Shown here: piece after piece, positions 1-10,370 of the stretch
Position numbering within the stretch: position 1 is the first letter of the stretch
Layout of the letters: each line of letters starts with the position of its first letter
Source: Gp6-AA40 sp963742105
GTDB lineage: Bacteria > Acidobacteriota > Vicinamibacteria > Vicinamibacterales > UBA2999
DNA: 64,000 nucleotides
Direction: 5' to 3'
NCBI GenBank assembly: GCA_963742105.1
Contig: CAVUKN010000003.1
Coordinates: forward strand, 124,001 to 188,000
Made by a program: the position numbers and the translations under genes
Notes under the pieces: generated by a model
The model's database searches: none
Told to the model about the DNA's origin: nothing
Seen by the model: the letters and a program-made list of their open reading frames with translations, nothing else

Positions 1-2066
1 CAGGAAGATGTTGAACATCCCCTTCTGCGCGTACTGCGTGCAGATTTCAACGACCTTCTTGCTGTCCGCCACAGACGCCTTCGTCGACGCTCGTCGAGCT
101 TGATGTTCGCCTTGATGAACTCAACCGCGCGATACGCTCCGGTTGTCACCGCCTGCGTCGAGGCGCCGGTGAACCAGTAGATGATCGCGCCACCCGTGAT
201 CAGGCCAAGCAGGAAGGGAGCGTGGAGCAGCGAAAGGTTGACCGCGAGCTCCGGCCGCAATCCATCGGTGAGCGCGACGATGATCGAGAAGATCATCGTT
301 GTCGCGCCGACCACCGCCGTGCCGATGAGCACCGGTTTCGCGGTCGCCTTGAACGTGTTGCCAGCGCCGTCGTTCTCTTCGAGGAGATCTTTGGCCTTGT
401 CGAACTGGACGGTCAGGCCGAAGTCCTTCTTCAGCTCCTGGTGGATGTTCGGGACGTTCTCGATCACCGACAGCTCGAACACCGACTGGGCGTTGTCGGT
501 CACCGGCCCGTAGGAGTCGACGGCAATCGTGACCGGGCCCATGCCGAGGAAGCCGAACGCCACCAAGCCGAAGGCGAACACCGCCGGCGCGAGCATCAGG
601 TCCGCCATCGCGGGACCGGAGGCGCTCACGAAATACGCAATCGACATCAGCGCGACGATGCTCAGCCCCAGCCAGTAGGCGCTGAAGTTGCCCGCCACGA
701 AACCGGACAGGATGTTCAGCGAGGCGCCGCCTTCACGCGACGAGGTCACCACTTCCTTGACGTGGCTCGACTCGACCGACGTGAAGACCTTCACGAGCTC
801 TGGAATGATTGCGCCCGCCAGCGTGCCGCAGGTGATGATCGACGCCAGCTTCCACCACAGCGTGCCGTCGCCGAGATCAGGAATCAATATGCTCGACACG
901 ACGTAGGTCAGCACCACCGAGACGATCGAGGTCAGCCACACGAGCGACGTCAGCGGCGCTTCGAAGTTCATACGGGCGGCGTTGCCGTATCGTCCCTTGG
1001 CGATCGCCTCGTTGACGAAATACGACAGCGCGCTCGCCACAATCATCATCACGCGCATCGAGAAGATCCAGACGAGCAGCTTGCCCTGAATTCGCGGGTC
1101 CCTCACGGCGAGCATGATGAATGTGATGAGCGCGACGCCGGTCACGCCATAGGTTTCGAATCCGTCCGCGCTCGGGCCGACCGAATCGCCGGCGTTGTCG
1201 CCCGTGCAGTCCGCAATGACCCCGGGGTTCCTCGCATCGTCTTCCTTGATGTTGAAGACGATCTTCATCAGGTCCGAACCGATGTCGGCAATCTTGGTGA
1301 AGATGCCGCCGGCAATACGGAGGGCGGCGGCGCCGAGCGACTCACCGATCGCGAAGCCGATGAAACAGGGACCGGCGTAGTCACCCGGGATGAACAGCAG
1401 GATGAGCAGCATGATCAGCAGCTCGACGCTGATCAGGAGCATGCCGATGCTCATGCCGGCCCGCAGCGGAATCGCATAGACCGAATACGGCTTGCCTTCC
1501 AGGCTGGCGAATGCGGTGCGGGAGTTCGCGTAGGTATTCACGCGGATGCCGAACCACGCCACGCTGTAGCTGCCGAGGATGCCAATCACGCTGAACAACA
1601 GGATGACCGGCAGCGTCGTCGCGACCGACTTACCGGGAATCGGGTTCAGCCACCCGTAGTAGCCGGCGATGATGACGGCGATGAACACCCAGAGCAGGAA
1701 GATGAACTTCCCCTGCGTGATCAGGTACGTCTTGCACGTCTCGTAAATCAGGTCCGAGACCTCGCGCATGGTCCGGTGGACCGGCAGGTTCTTCAGCTGG
1801 TTCAGGATCACCAGGCCGAACACGATGCCGAGCGCCGCCACGACCAGCCCGCCCATCAGGAGCATGCGACCGTTGTAGCCGCCGACCTCCACCTGATCGA
1901 GCGACGGCAGCACCAGGGCAGCCTCGCCGCCGCCCGCGCGTTCCACACCGGCCGCTTCCGGCTGTTGGGCCAGGGCCGCAGCGGGCAGGCCGAGCGCGCA
2001 CAGCAGCGCCAGGGCTACGATCGCCCGCCGGGCGATTTGCTTCAACGAGTCGGACTTCACGGTCAT
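1..2066 (-). CDS. hppA: Membrane-bound proton-pumping pyrophosphatase, 3' end outside window
   Basis: Couples PPi hydrolysis to H+ (or Na+) transport across the inner membrane. About 688 codons are visible from ATG at 2066. The N-terminus is a hydrophobic signal-like segment (residues 11-33), followed by many membrane helices. The PPi/Mg site is clear: DIGSDLMK, then EDDARNPGVIADCTGDNAGD, and later DSYGPVTDNA. The GNTFKA motif carries the Lys that usually marks K+-independent enzymes. The CTGDNAGDSVGPSADGFETYG variant differs from the common pump sequences and suggests a divergent subfamily. A one-base frameshift lies near position 96; restoring a lost G in GAGGCG gives continuous homology. 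The ATG overlaps the stop of the DUF502 gene (ATGA), so it is the last visible gene of the sec cluster. Confidence 0.93.
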   Translation of the reverse strand, partial: MTVKSDSLKQIARRAIVALALLCALGLPAAALAQQPEAAGVERAGGGEAALVLPSLDQVEVGGYNGRMLLMGGLVVAALGIVFGLVILNQLKNLPVHRTMREVSDLIYETCKTYLITQGKFIFLLWVFIAVIIAGYYGWLNPIPGKSVATTLPVILLFSVIGILGSYSVAWFGIRVNTYANSRTAFASLEGKPYSVYAIPLRAGMSIGMLLISVELLIMLLILLFIPGDYAGPCFIGFAIGESLGAAALRIAGGIFTKIADIGSDLMKIVFNIKEDDARNPGVIADCTGDNAGDSVGPSADGFETYGVTGVALITFIMLAVRDPRIQGKLLVWIFSMRVMMIVASALSYFVNEAIAKGRYGNAARMNFEAPLTSLVWLTSIVSVVLTYVVSSILIPDLGDGTLWWKLASIITCGTLAGAIIPELVKVFTSVESSHVKEVVTSSREGGASLNILSGFVAGNFSAYWLGLSIVALMSIAYFVSASGPAMADLMLAPAVFAFGLVAFGFLGMGPVTIAVDSYGPVTDNAQSVFELSVIENVPNIHQELKKDFGLTVQFDKAKDLLEENDGAGNTFKATAKPVLIGTAVVGATTMIFSIIVALTDGLRPELAVNLSLLHAPFLLGLITGGAIIYWFTGASTQAVTTGAYRAVEFIKANIKLDERRRRRLWRTARRSLKSARSTRRRGCSTSS

Positions 2067-2689
2067 TCGCTCCTCTGTCGCGTTCCCACTGCACCGGGCA
2101 GCGACATGCCGCCGGTGAGAAATATCCGGATGCCTTCCTCGACGTCGAGGTCGGGAAACACCGCCCGCTCGCGCGGGAAGACCACCACGTCGCCGATGTA
2201 CAGGTGGTTCGTCGGCACGTACACGGCGATCAACGTTTCGGGCCCCTTGCCGCGGTCCACGGTGAATTCCTTCGTGAGGAATCCCATCGCCCAGCGCTGA
2301 GCGGAGTCCTCGACCAGAACGACGCGCTTGAATCCGTACTCGTTGTCGGGTGAGAACGCGACCACGAGCTGCTTGACCGGCGCGTAGATGGTCCGGAATA
2401 CCGGGATCATCATCAGCCAGCTTTCCGCGCGATTCAGCACGCGGCGGCCGATGACGTTGGTAGCAACGGCGCCGACGGCCAGTACCACCAGCATCGTGGT
2501 CACGATGCCGAGGCCGGCGATGGCGGCGCGTCCCGCGGGCCCCGCCTCCCTTCCCAGTACCTGCTCGGCCAGCGGGGCCGTGAAACGGTCAATGATACCG
2601 AAGATCCAGTAGAGCGCCGCAAGGCTCACGATCACCGGGACCATCACGAAGAATCCCGCCAGCAGCCTCGCCCGAATCCACTGAATCAC
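2063..2689 (-). CDS. DUF502 family membrane protein
   Basis: A 208-residue inner-membrane protein with two strong helices near the N-terminus (about residues 8-30 and 60-82), followed by a soluble part containing SWLMMIPVFRTIYAPVKQL and VYVPTNHLYIGDVVVF, both typical of DUF502. The biochemical role of the family is not established. The start is GTG at 2689, overlapping the uppP stop (GTGA), and the stop overlaps the hppA ATG. Translational coupling with both neighbours is therefore likely. The reading frame is intact. Confidence 0.85.
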   Translation of the reverse strand: MIQWIRARLLAGFFVMVPVIVSLAALYWIFGIIDRFTAPLAEQVLGREAGPAGRAAIAGLGIVTTMLVVLAVGAVATNVIGRRVLNRAESWLMMIPVFRTIYAPVKQLVVAFSPDNEYGFKRVVLVEDSAQRWAMGFLTKEFTVDRGKGPETLIAVYVPTNHLYIGDVVVFPRERAVFPDLDVEEGIRIFLTGGMSLPGAVGTRQRSE

Positions 2690-3490
2690 AGCACCCCCGC
2701 GGCGATCGCGGCGAGGATCAGCGATGCCGGCCGCGATCCGGTACCAGGCGAACGGACCGATAGCCCGACCGGCCGACGAACCGCAGAAACGGCTTCACGA
2801 CCAGCAGCGCCGCCAGGAACGCCATCACGAAGCCGATGGCGATCTCCAGCCCGCGTTCAGGCGCCAGGTCGTGGCGAACCTCCCACAGAGTCGTGCGCGA
2901 ACGCACCCGCCATCGTGGGCATCGCCAGGAAAAAGGAGAATTCTGCCGCCGCCGGCCGATCGAGCCCCATCAGCATCCCGCCGACGATCGTCGAACCGGA
3001 CCGCGATGCGCCCGGAATGAGCGCCAGCATCTGAAACAGGCCGACGCCGACGGCTTGCGCTGCGTGGCGTCTGGTCCGCTTCGAACACGCGCGGACGTGG
3101 CCGGAACCGCTCGACCACCAGCATCACGATCCCGCCGACGATGAACGCGGCGGCGAACACGCTGGGCGTGGCGTACAGCACGCGCTTGACGAAACCTGCG
3201 AACAGCACGCCGGCGACGGCGGCCGGTAGGAACGCCAGCATCAGCATGACGGCAAACCGCCGCGAGTCGGGATCGGAAGCGAGACCGGTGGTGACGCGCA
3301 CGATCTTGGTGCGATAGAGCCACATCACCGCCAGCACCGCCCCGAACTGGATGATGACGGTGAAGATGCCGCCGGGATCGGCAAAACCGAGCAGCCGCTC
3401 GCCGATCAGCAGGTGCGCGGTCGACGAGATCGGGAGGAACTCGGTGAGTCCCTCCAGAATCCCGAGGATGGCCGCCTTGACGTAAACCAC
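2686..3490 (-). CDS. uppP: Undecaprenyl-diphosphate phosphatase UppP/BacA (frameshifted in this sequence)
   Basis: Recycles undecaprenyl pyrophosphate to the monophosphate carrier for peptidoglycan and other envelope polymers. The N-terminal part starts at GTG 3490 and contains ILEGLTEFLPISSTAHL, the first catalytic block. The second block, LIPGASRSGSTIVGG, lies at about 3005-3045 in another frame. Hydrophobic helices and a FAWYRI-like ending follow. At least four one-base shifts (near 3060, 2890, 2765 and 2725) break the frame while every conserved block survives, which looks like indel error rather than decay. The total length of about 268 codons fits the family. Its stop overlaps the DUF502 start, and secF ends 3 nt upstream. 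Confidence 0.87.
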
Positions 3491-3493
3491 GCG

Positions 3494-4507
3494 CTAGGAG
3501 GCGCGCGCTTTCCGCTGCTTGGAACGCTTCGAGCTGTGCCGCGCCAGCTCGCCGACGGCGCTGACGGGACCGCCGCCGACGCCGTCGCCGGGCGCAGCTG
3601 CTTGCGGCGCCAGAACGTCACGATCGCCGCGGCCACGAAGATGCTCGAGTAGGTGCCGGTGACGATGCCGACGATCATCGTGAAGGCGAACCCGTGCAGC
3701 ACCTCGCCGCCGAACAGGAACAGCGCAATGGCCGAGAGCAGCGCCGTGCCCGCGGTGATCACCGTCCGGCCAAGCGTCTGGTTCAGCGCGATGTTGATGA
3801 CGTCGTAGAGCGATTCGCGCCGGTGCGAGCGCATGTTCTCGCGCACCCGATCGAAGATGACGATGGTGTCGTTGGTCGAGTAGCCGGTCACCGTCAGGAT
3901 GGCCGCGATGACGTTCAGCGTCATGTCGTAGCCGAAGAACGCCAGGAACGCGAGCGTGACCAGCACGTCGTGCACCGTGGCGACGACGGCGCCGACCGCG
4001 AACGAGAACTGGAAGCGGAACGCGATGTAGGCGAGGATGCCGGCGAGCGACAGGAAGAACGCCCACAACCCTTTCTCGCGTCAGCTCCTCGCCGACGGCC
4101 GGACCGACAATCTCCGTGTTGGCGACGGTGAAGTGCCGAGAGTTCGCCTTTCCGCAGCGCGTCTTCGACGCTGCTTCGCCACCTTGCTCAGCGATCTCGC
4201 CCTGCTCACCGCCGACCTGCGGGACGCGCACCATGACGCGATGCTGCGCCGGATCGCCGTAGTTCTGGACGATCGCGTCCTCTCCGCCGCCGGGATAGTT
4301 GCGGTTGAGCGCCTGGCGGACGGCATCGATGCTCGGCGTCTGATCGAATTCGGCGACGATGGCCGTGCCGCCGGCGAACTCGATCCCGAGTTTCATGCCC
4401 TTGGTCGCAATCATGCCGATCCCGGCGAGGATCACGATCCAGGACAGGATGACGGCGTGCCAGCGCCACCGCAGGAAGTCGATATTGGTCTTATGGAAAA
4501 GATGCAT
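3494..4507 (-). CDS. secF: Protein translocase subunit SecF
   Basis: Partner of SecD that uses the proton gradient to assist late Sec translocation. The ATG start at 4507 gives MHLFHKTNIDF and a first membrane helix, followed by GIEFAGGTAIVAEF, the SecF signature. The membrane domain (from about 4068) contains VGAVVATVHDVLVTLAFLAF and the block GYSTNDTIVIFDRVRENMR. The last residues are Lys/Arg-rich. Two shifts (about 4078 and 3585) compensate each other, so the frame returns to the stop at 3494. The gap to secD is 6 nt. SecD and SecF are separate polypeptides here, not fused. Confidence 0.92.
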   Translation of the reverse strand: MHLFHKTNIDFLRWRWHAVILSWIVILAGIGMIATKGMKLGIEFAGGTAIVAEFDQTPSIDAVRQALNRNYPGGGEDAIVQNYGDPAQHRVMVRVPQVGGEQGEIAEQGGEAASKTRCGKANSRHFTVANTEIVGPAVGEELTRERVVGVLPVARRHPRLHRVPLPVLVRGRRRRRHGARRAGHARVPGVLRLRHDAERHRGHPDGDRLLDQRHHRHLRSGAREHALAPARIALRRHQHRAEPDAWPDGDHRGHGAALGHCAVPVRRRGAARVRLHDDRRHRHRHLLEHLRGRGDRDVLAPQAAAPGDGVGGGPVSAVGELARHSSKRSKQRKARAS

Positions 4508-4513
4508 AGCTAT

Positions 4514-6138
4514 CTAGATTGAAAGCGCGTCGACCTGCTGGCGCTTGCCGAGCGCCAGTTCGAACATCGTCTTCGACACGAAGGTCGAGGTGAACAGGTT
4601 CGACGCCAGACCGATGAACAGCGTCATCGCGAAGCCGCGAATCGGGCCGGTGCCGAACTGGAACAGGAACAGGGCGCCGATGACCGCTGAGATGTGCGTG
4701 TCGAGCAGCGTCATGAACACGCGGCTGAAGCCGGCGTTCACGGAGGCTCGGACCGGTCGCCCGGCCTCGAGCTCCTCCTTGATGCGCTCGAAGATCAGCA
4801 CGTTCGAGTCGACGCCGATGCCCATCGTCAGCACGAAGCCGGCGATACCGGGCAGTGTCATGACCGCACCGATGTAGGCCATCAGGCCGAGCAGGATGAT
4901 CAGGTTGAAGAGCAGCGCGACCACCGCGTTGACGCCCGACAGCTTGTAGTAGATGAGCATGAAGACGACGATCAGGACCAGCCCGACCACCGAGGCGATG
5001 CACGCCGGACTTGATCGCGTCGGCGCCCAGGGTTGGACCGATTGTCTCTTCGCGCAGGTAGTCCATTTCCGCCGGCAGCGCCCCCGAGCGCAGCACCAGC
5101 GCCAGGTCCTGCGCCTCCTGCGTCGTGAAGCTCCCGAAGATTTGTCCGTTGTCGGTGATGCGGCCGTCGATCCGGGGCGCGGAGAACACCTTGTTGTCGA
5201 GCACGATGGCCAGGTTGCGGCCGATGTTCTGCTCCGTCAGCGTTCCGAAGCGGCGGGCGCCGTCGTTGCTCAGCGTGAAGCTGACCGCCGGCTGATTGTT
5301 CTGATCCAGCGACTGCCGGGCGCTGCGCAGGTCGCGACCGGTGATCGGCGCGATGCGGCGGAGGACGTAGTAGATGGTGCTGCCCGGCGCCGCCCCGGCG
5401 TTGGCCGGATCGCTCGTGCCCGGCACGATCGCCAGGTCCGGCGGCAGGTTGTTGTTGTACGCCTGCAGCGCCGCCTCCTGCGTCGGGAACGGACCCTGCT
5501 CCACCAGCTTCAGCTCGAGCAGACCAGGAGAACCGATGATGTTCTTGGCGCGGTTCACATCGTCGAGGCCGGGAAGCTCGACGCGGATGTGGTCGCCGTC
5601 CTGTCCCTGACGGGCGATGCTCGGCTCGGCGACGCCGAGCTCGTTGACGCGACGCTCGATCGTCTGCTGCGCCTGGACCACCGACTCTTCACGCAGCTGA
5701 CCGCTCCACGTTCGGCTTCATCGTGAACGTGTAGGTGCCGTTCGCTCCGGGAGCGCGATCGAAATTCGTCTCGACGCTGGTGCTCGCCAGCGCCTGCCGG
5801 AACGCGGCGTCCTGCGCCGACGGCACGCCTTCGATGCGGAACTGCTTCTCGCTGGTCACGGTGGTCGCGCCCACCGAAACGCCGGCCGTGCGCGCCGCTT
5901 CGGCCACGCGCTGCATCTCCAGCTCGGTCTCGACGCGGAGTGCCGTGTCGGTCTTGACCCGCAGCACCAGGTGGACGCCGCCCTTCAGGTCCAGGCCCAG
6001 CTTCAGCTGCTTGTTCATGATCGCCTGCGGTGCCGGCAGGTGATACATCGACGCGAGAATCGGATACACGCCGACGACGCCGAACAGGATCAGGACGGCG
6101 AGGCACAGCAGGATCTTCCAGCGAAGGTTCTTGTTCAT
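4514..6138 (-). CDS. secD: Protein translocase subunit SecD
   Basis: Large subunit of the SecDF accessory complex. The N-terminal helix is followed by KLGLDLKGGVHLVLRV, the first periplasmic (P1) region with ELPGLDDVNRAKNIIGSPG and the head region. The C-terminal six-helix domain contains LPGIAGFVLTMGIGVDSNVLIFERIKEEL and the FGTGPIRGFAMTLFIGLASN block. The N-terminal 149 residues, the middle part and the C-terminus lie in different frames, with shifts near 5692 and 5008. Total length is about 541 codons, normal for separate SecD. The ATG overlaps the yajC stop (ATGA). Confidence 0.93.
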
Positions 6139-6464
6139 GAATTCGACTCGACGGGCGGCTGCCCCTGGTAGCCGACGATGGCGGCCCGGGACACGTCCAC
6201 CTTGACGTTCTGAGCGATCTGCAGCTGCACGGCATCCTCTTTCAGCTTGGTGATCGTGCCGAACATGCCGCCGGAGGTGACGACTCGATCACCCTCTTTC
6301 AGTGCCTGCAGAAACGCCTGCACCTTCTGCTGCTTCTTCTTCATGGGCAGCACGAGGATGAAATAGAAGATCGCCAGCATGGCGATCAGCGGGATGAAGG
6401 AGACCAGCGGGTTCGCCCCCTGCTGAGGCGTGGCCATCGCCAGCACGAATGTGTCCAGGCTCAT
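6135..6464 (-). CDS. yajC: Preprotein translocase subunit YajC
   Basis: A 109-residue single-pass membrane protein associated with SecDF. The helix at about residues 22-40 (FIPLIAMLAIFYFILVLPMK) is followed by a basic KKKQQK stretch. The small cytoplasmic domain contains LKEGDRVVTSGGMFGTI, the family signature. The frame is intact. Its start overlaps the tgt stop and its stop overlaps the secD start, the usual tgt-yajC-secDF order. Confidence 0.93.
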   Translation of the reverse strand: MSLDTFVLAMATPQQGANPLVSFIPLIAMLAIFYFILVLPMKKKQQKVQAFLQALKEGDRVVTSGGMFGTITKLKEDAVQLQIAQNVKVDVSRAAIVGYQGQPPVESNS

Positions 6465-7620
6465 GATTCCAGAGGCAGGCGGGAAACCGAACGAACGAAC
6501 TCCTGCCTGAAATTTTCGAAGGTCCGAAACGCTATAGCCTCTCTGATCGACCGCATCAAGTCAAGGTAAAAGGTCAGATTATGCAAGGTGTTAAGGGCTG
6601 CCGCGGTCATCTCGCCGGCCATGTACAGATGGCGAAGATAGGCGCGGGAATGGCGGCGGCAGGTGTAGCACCCGCAGCGGGGATCGAGCGGTCCTTCGTC
6701 TTCGGCGTAGCGCGCGTTCTTGATGTTGACCCGCCCCTCGCTGGTGAAGAGCTGGCCGTTACGCGCGTTCCGCGTCGGCATGACGCAGTCGAACATGTCG
6801 ATGCCCCGGGCGACGCACTCGACCAGGTCCTGCGGCGTCCCGGCTCCCATAAGGTAACGCGGGTGGTCGCCCGGCAGCCGTGAGGCGGTCGCCTGGGTGA
6901 CCTGATACATCAGATCGACCGGCTCTCCGACGCTGAGTCCGCCGATCGCATAGCCCTCGAACCCGATCGCCACGGTCGCATCCGCGCTGCGCATCACGCA
7001 GGTCCTGGAACACCCCGCCCTGGACGATGCCGAACTGCGCCTGTCCGGCATTGCTCACCGTGACATCCTGCTGGCGACCAGACCGCAGCTCCAGCAGGCG
7101 GTTGCGGCAGCGGCTCGCCCAGCGGATCGATCGCTCCATCGAGGCAGCGGCCGACTCGCGCGTCGCCGGATACGCCAGGCACTCGTCGAACACCATCGCG
7201 ATGTCGGAACCGAGCCGCGCCTGGATGTCGGTGGCGCGCTCCGGTGTCAGCAGGTGGCGCGAGCCGTCGAGGTGCGACTGGAACTCGGCACCCTCTTCGC
7301 GGATGACACGCCGCTCGGCGAGGCTGAAGACCTGAAAGCCGCCGCTGTCGGTGAGGATCGGTCGCGTCCACCCGATGAACCGGTGCAGACCGCCGCGGCG
7401 GGCGATCAGCTCGTCACCGGGCCGCAGGAACAGGTGATAGGTGTTGCCGAGGATGATCTCGGCGTCCATCTGCTCCAGGTCGCGATGCAGTGTCGCCTTG
7501 ACGGATCCCTGCGTCCCGACCGGCATGAACGCCGGCGTCTGCACGACGCCGTGCGGGGTCTCGAATTCACCGAGCCGCGCCAGGCCGTCCGTGCCCTTGC
7601 AGCGTGAAGCGGAAGCTCAC
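6461..7620 (-). CDS. tgt: tRNA-guanine transglycosylase
   Basis: Exchanges guanine-34 for preQ1 in queuosine tRNAs. Visible blocks are QTPAFMPVGTQGSVKA, GNTYHLFLRPG, the nucleophile region ILTDSGGFQVFSL, GIVQGG and FDCVMPTRNARNG. The zinc site CGCYTCRRHSRAYLRHL has three Cys and a His. I place the start at GTG 7620 (VSFRFTLQG) because family members begin about 25 residues before TPAFMPVG; a one-base shift near 7600 separates this start from the main frame and another lies near 7015. About 386 codons is normal. It is the first gene of the overlapping sec cluster and diverges from ddl. Confidence 0.93.
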
Positions 7621-7723
7621 GCCTTATTATTCCGGGAACGGCATTATTCCGATAACACTGACAGACAGCGCAAGCTCCCGAAAAGCACCTCATGCCGTTC
7701 CGGTTCTCTACGGACTGGACTCG

Positions 7724-8833
7724 ATGCCCAAGCTACGAGTGGCCGTGATCTTCGGCGGGAAGTCAGGCGAGCACGAAGTCTCGATCGCCTCCGCCGCCTC
7801 GATTTTCAAGCATCTCGATCCGCAGCGATACGACGCGCTGCCCGATCAAGATCGAGAAGGACGGTCGCTGGATGCTCGACCGGCGAGGTCCCGAAGGCGA
7901 TTTCGGCCGCCGACGTCCACCAGCAGATCGACGGTCCATCAGCCCCGAGCCCAGGCGTCGGCCTGCAGCCGATCGACCCGACCACCGCCGCTCACCGCCG
8001 GCTCCATCGACGTCGTCTTCCCCGTGCTGCACGGCCCGTTCGGCGAGGACGGCACCGTGCAGGGGCTGCTGGAGCTGGCCAACGTGCCGTACGTCGGCGC
8101 CGGCGTCCTCGGCTCGGCGGTGGGCATGGACAAGGCGGTGATGAAGACGCTGTTCCTGGCCACGGAATCTGCCCGTCGGCCCGTACGCGGTCGTGCTCCG
8201 ACCGGAATGGACGCGCGACGCCGCCGGCGTGACGCGGCGCGTCGAGCACGGAGCTGCGGTTTCCGGTTTTCGTGAAGCCGGCCAACCTCGGTTCGAGCGT
8301 CGGCATTTCGAAGGCGAAGGACGCCGCTCAGTTCCACGACGCGATGGACGATGGCGCTGCAGTACGACCGGAAGATCGTGATCGAAGCGGCCGTCCCGAA
8401 TGCCCGGGAGATCGAGTGCGCCGTCCTCGGCAACGACGACCCGGAAGCATCGATTGCCGGCGAGATCATTCCGCTGCGCGAGTTCTACGACTACGAAGCG
8501 AAGTACATGGACGCGAACGGATCGCGGCTGGAAATTCCCGCCGCCCTCACCGCAGCGGATCAGGCCGAGCGAGATCCGCCGGATGTCGATCGAGGCATTC
8601 CGCGCGTGCGACCTGTCCGGACTGGCGCGCGTGGACTTCCTGATGGCGCGCGACACCGGCGAGATCTTTCTCAACGAAGTCAACACGCTGCCCGGGTTCA
8701 CCACCATCAGCATGTACCCGAAGCTGTGGGAAGCGAGCGGGCTCGCGCTATGCCGCAACTGCTCGATCGCCTGATCACGCTCGCACTCGACCGGCATCGC
8801 GAAAAGCAGCGGCTTCGCACCAGCGTCACGTAA
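7724..8833 (+). CDS. ddl: D-alanine--D-alanine ligase (heavily frameshifted in this sequence)
   Basis: ATP-dependent ligase making the D-Ala-D-Ala dipeptide for peptidoglycan. The start MPKLRVAVIFGGKSGEHEVS is clear. Conserved blocks follow in changing frames: PVLHGPFGEDGTVQG, ANVPYVGAGVLGSAVGMDK, KPANLGSSVGISKAK, EIECAVLGN, GEIIPLREFYDY and FLNEVNTLPGFTTISMYPK. The spacing fits a complete enzyme of about 370 residues. I count roughly eight one-base shifts (near 7843, 7885, 7985, 8165, 8265, 8350, 8575 and 8750). At least two are explained by an extra C in a C run. Since all catalytic blocks are present, this is probably a functional gene in poor-quality sequence. Confidence 0.88.
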
Positions 8834-8839
8834 CGGAGA

Positions 8840-10363
8840 GTGTCACGTGGCACGTTGGAAGTGAGACGGAAGTTGAGGCGTCGCGAGGGATCGATTTCGC
8901 CCGCCCGTCGCCCGTCGCACTTCGGACTTCGCATTTCGCACGTGCTGGCGTCGGTCCTGTTCCTCGCCGCCGGCGCGGCGTCGCCTTCGGCGCAGCGGCC
9001 GGGCACGCTGACGGCCGCGCCGCAGATTTCCCGAGTCTACGACGCCATCTTCGACGCGCGCTTCGAGCAGGTTCCGGCGCTGCTCGCGCAGACGTGCCCG
9101 CCGGCGCCGCTCGGAGGTCTGCACGCTGCTCGACGTCGTCAGCCTGTGGTGGCAGATCCAGATCGATCCGGAGAACCGCTCGCGCGACGCGCAGTTCCTC
9201 GACCGCGCGGATGCCGCGATCGCGGCCGTGGATGCGTGGACGAAGCGCGAACCGGAGCGGGCCGAGGCATGGTTCTATCTGGGCGGCGCCTACGGCGCAC
9301 GCGCGCAGCTGCGCGTGCTGCGCGGCGAGACGCTGGCTGCCGCCCGCGACGGCAAGCGCATCAAGGAGGCGCTGGAACGCTCGCTGGCGCTCGACCCGAT
9401 GCTGCAGGACGCCTACTTCGGCTCGGCCTGTATCACTACTACGCCGGAGTCGCGCCGGCCGCGGCCAAGATTCTCCGCTTCCTCCTCGCGCTGCCGGGCG
9501 GTGACCGGGCCGCCGGGATGGACGAGATGCTGCGCGCCCGCAACGGCGGACAGGTCCTGCGAGACGAGGCCGACTACCAGCTCCATCTGATCGATCTCTG
9601 GTACGAGAAGCAGCCACAGCACGCGCTGGCGCTGTTGCGCGGTCTTCGCGATCGGCATCCGCGCAACCCGCATTTCTGGGAGCTGATCGCCCGCGTCGAG
9701 GACGTCTACCTTCACGATTCCACGGCCAGCGTGCGGTCGTGGCGTGCGCTGCTGCAGGCGGCCGACGGCGGACGTGTGGCGATGCGCGACGATGGCCGAA
9801 GCGAGCGCGCGGCTGGCGCTCGCGCCGCATCTCGACGCCGATGTACGAGACCGACCTGGCACTCGACTATGTCCGGCGGGTGATCGCCGCGAATCCGGCG
9901 GCGCCGTTCGGCGCGGTGCAGCGCGCCCATCAACTGCAGCGACGCTACCAGGAGCGGCTGGAGGCCCCGACCGACACGGCGCGCGCCTATCGGCTCTCGC
10001 TCGCCGGCTGGCGCGCCTACGAGCGCGGCGCGCTGCCGGAGGCCGTCACGCCTCTTGAATCAGTCGATCGCGCTGCGGCCGAAGGAGATGGTCGCGCGCT
10101 ACCGCCTGGCCCGCGTCCTCGACGCGCAGGACGACGACGATGCCGCAGTCGAGATGTTCGAGTCGGTGCTGCTGTCGTTCGAGACTACGCCGCCGGCGTT
10201 CTATGCCTACGCGTGCGTCGACGCGGCGCGGCTGTACGAGCGGCGCGGCGACACGGCGCGCGCGATCGAGCTGTATCGCCGCGCCCTGCCGATCTATGGC
10301 GCCGATCCGCAGACGAAGGAAACCGCGCAGCGCGCGCTCACTCGGCTCGGCGCTGAACGATGA
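8840..10363 (+). CDS. Secreted tetratricopeptide-repeat protein
   Basis: The apparent GTG start at 8840 leads into a hydrophobic export signal (VLASVLFLAAGAASPSAQ). The body is built of helical repeats such as AEAWFYLGGAYGARAQLRVL, ALERSLALDPMLQDAYFG, YYAGVAPAAAKILRFLLAL, KEMVARYRLARVLDAQDD and ARLYERRGDTARAIELYRRAL, all TPR-like. About 500 residues, probably periplasmic; the specific function is not recognisable. Shifts near 9110, 9425, 9795 and 10050 break the frame. The first 35 codons run through an unusual pair of GGAAGT-type and ACTTC-type repeats (8852-8938), so the true start may be downstream of what is drawn. It begins 7 nt after ddl. Confidence 0.7.
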
Positions 10364-10370
10364 TGGCCTG

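Noticed and set aside
222..2300. 692-codon plus-strand frame opposite hppA
   Set aside because: It is Arg/His/Asp-rich antisense of the pyrophosphatase gene, whose minus-strand translation shows all family motifs.
2686..3490. uppP as a true pseudogene
   Set aside because: Four shifts are present, but all catalytic blocks and the spacing are intact, and essential neighbours show the same type of error.
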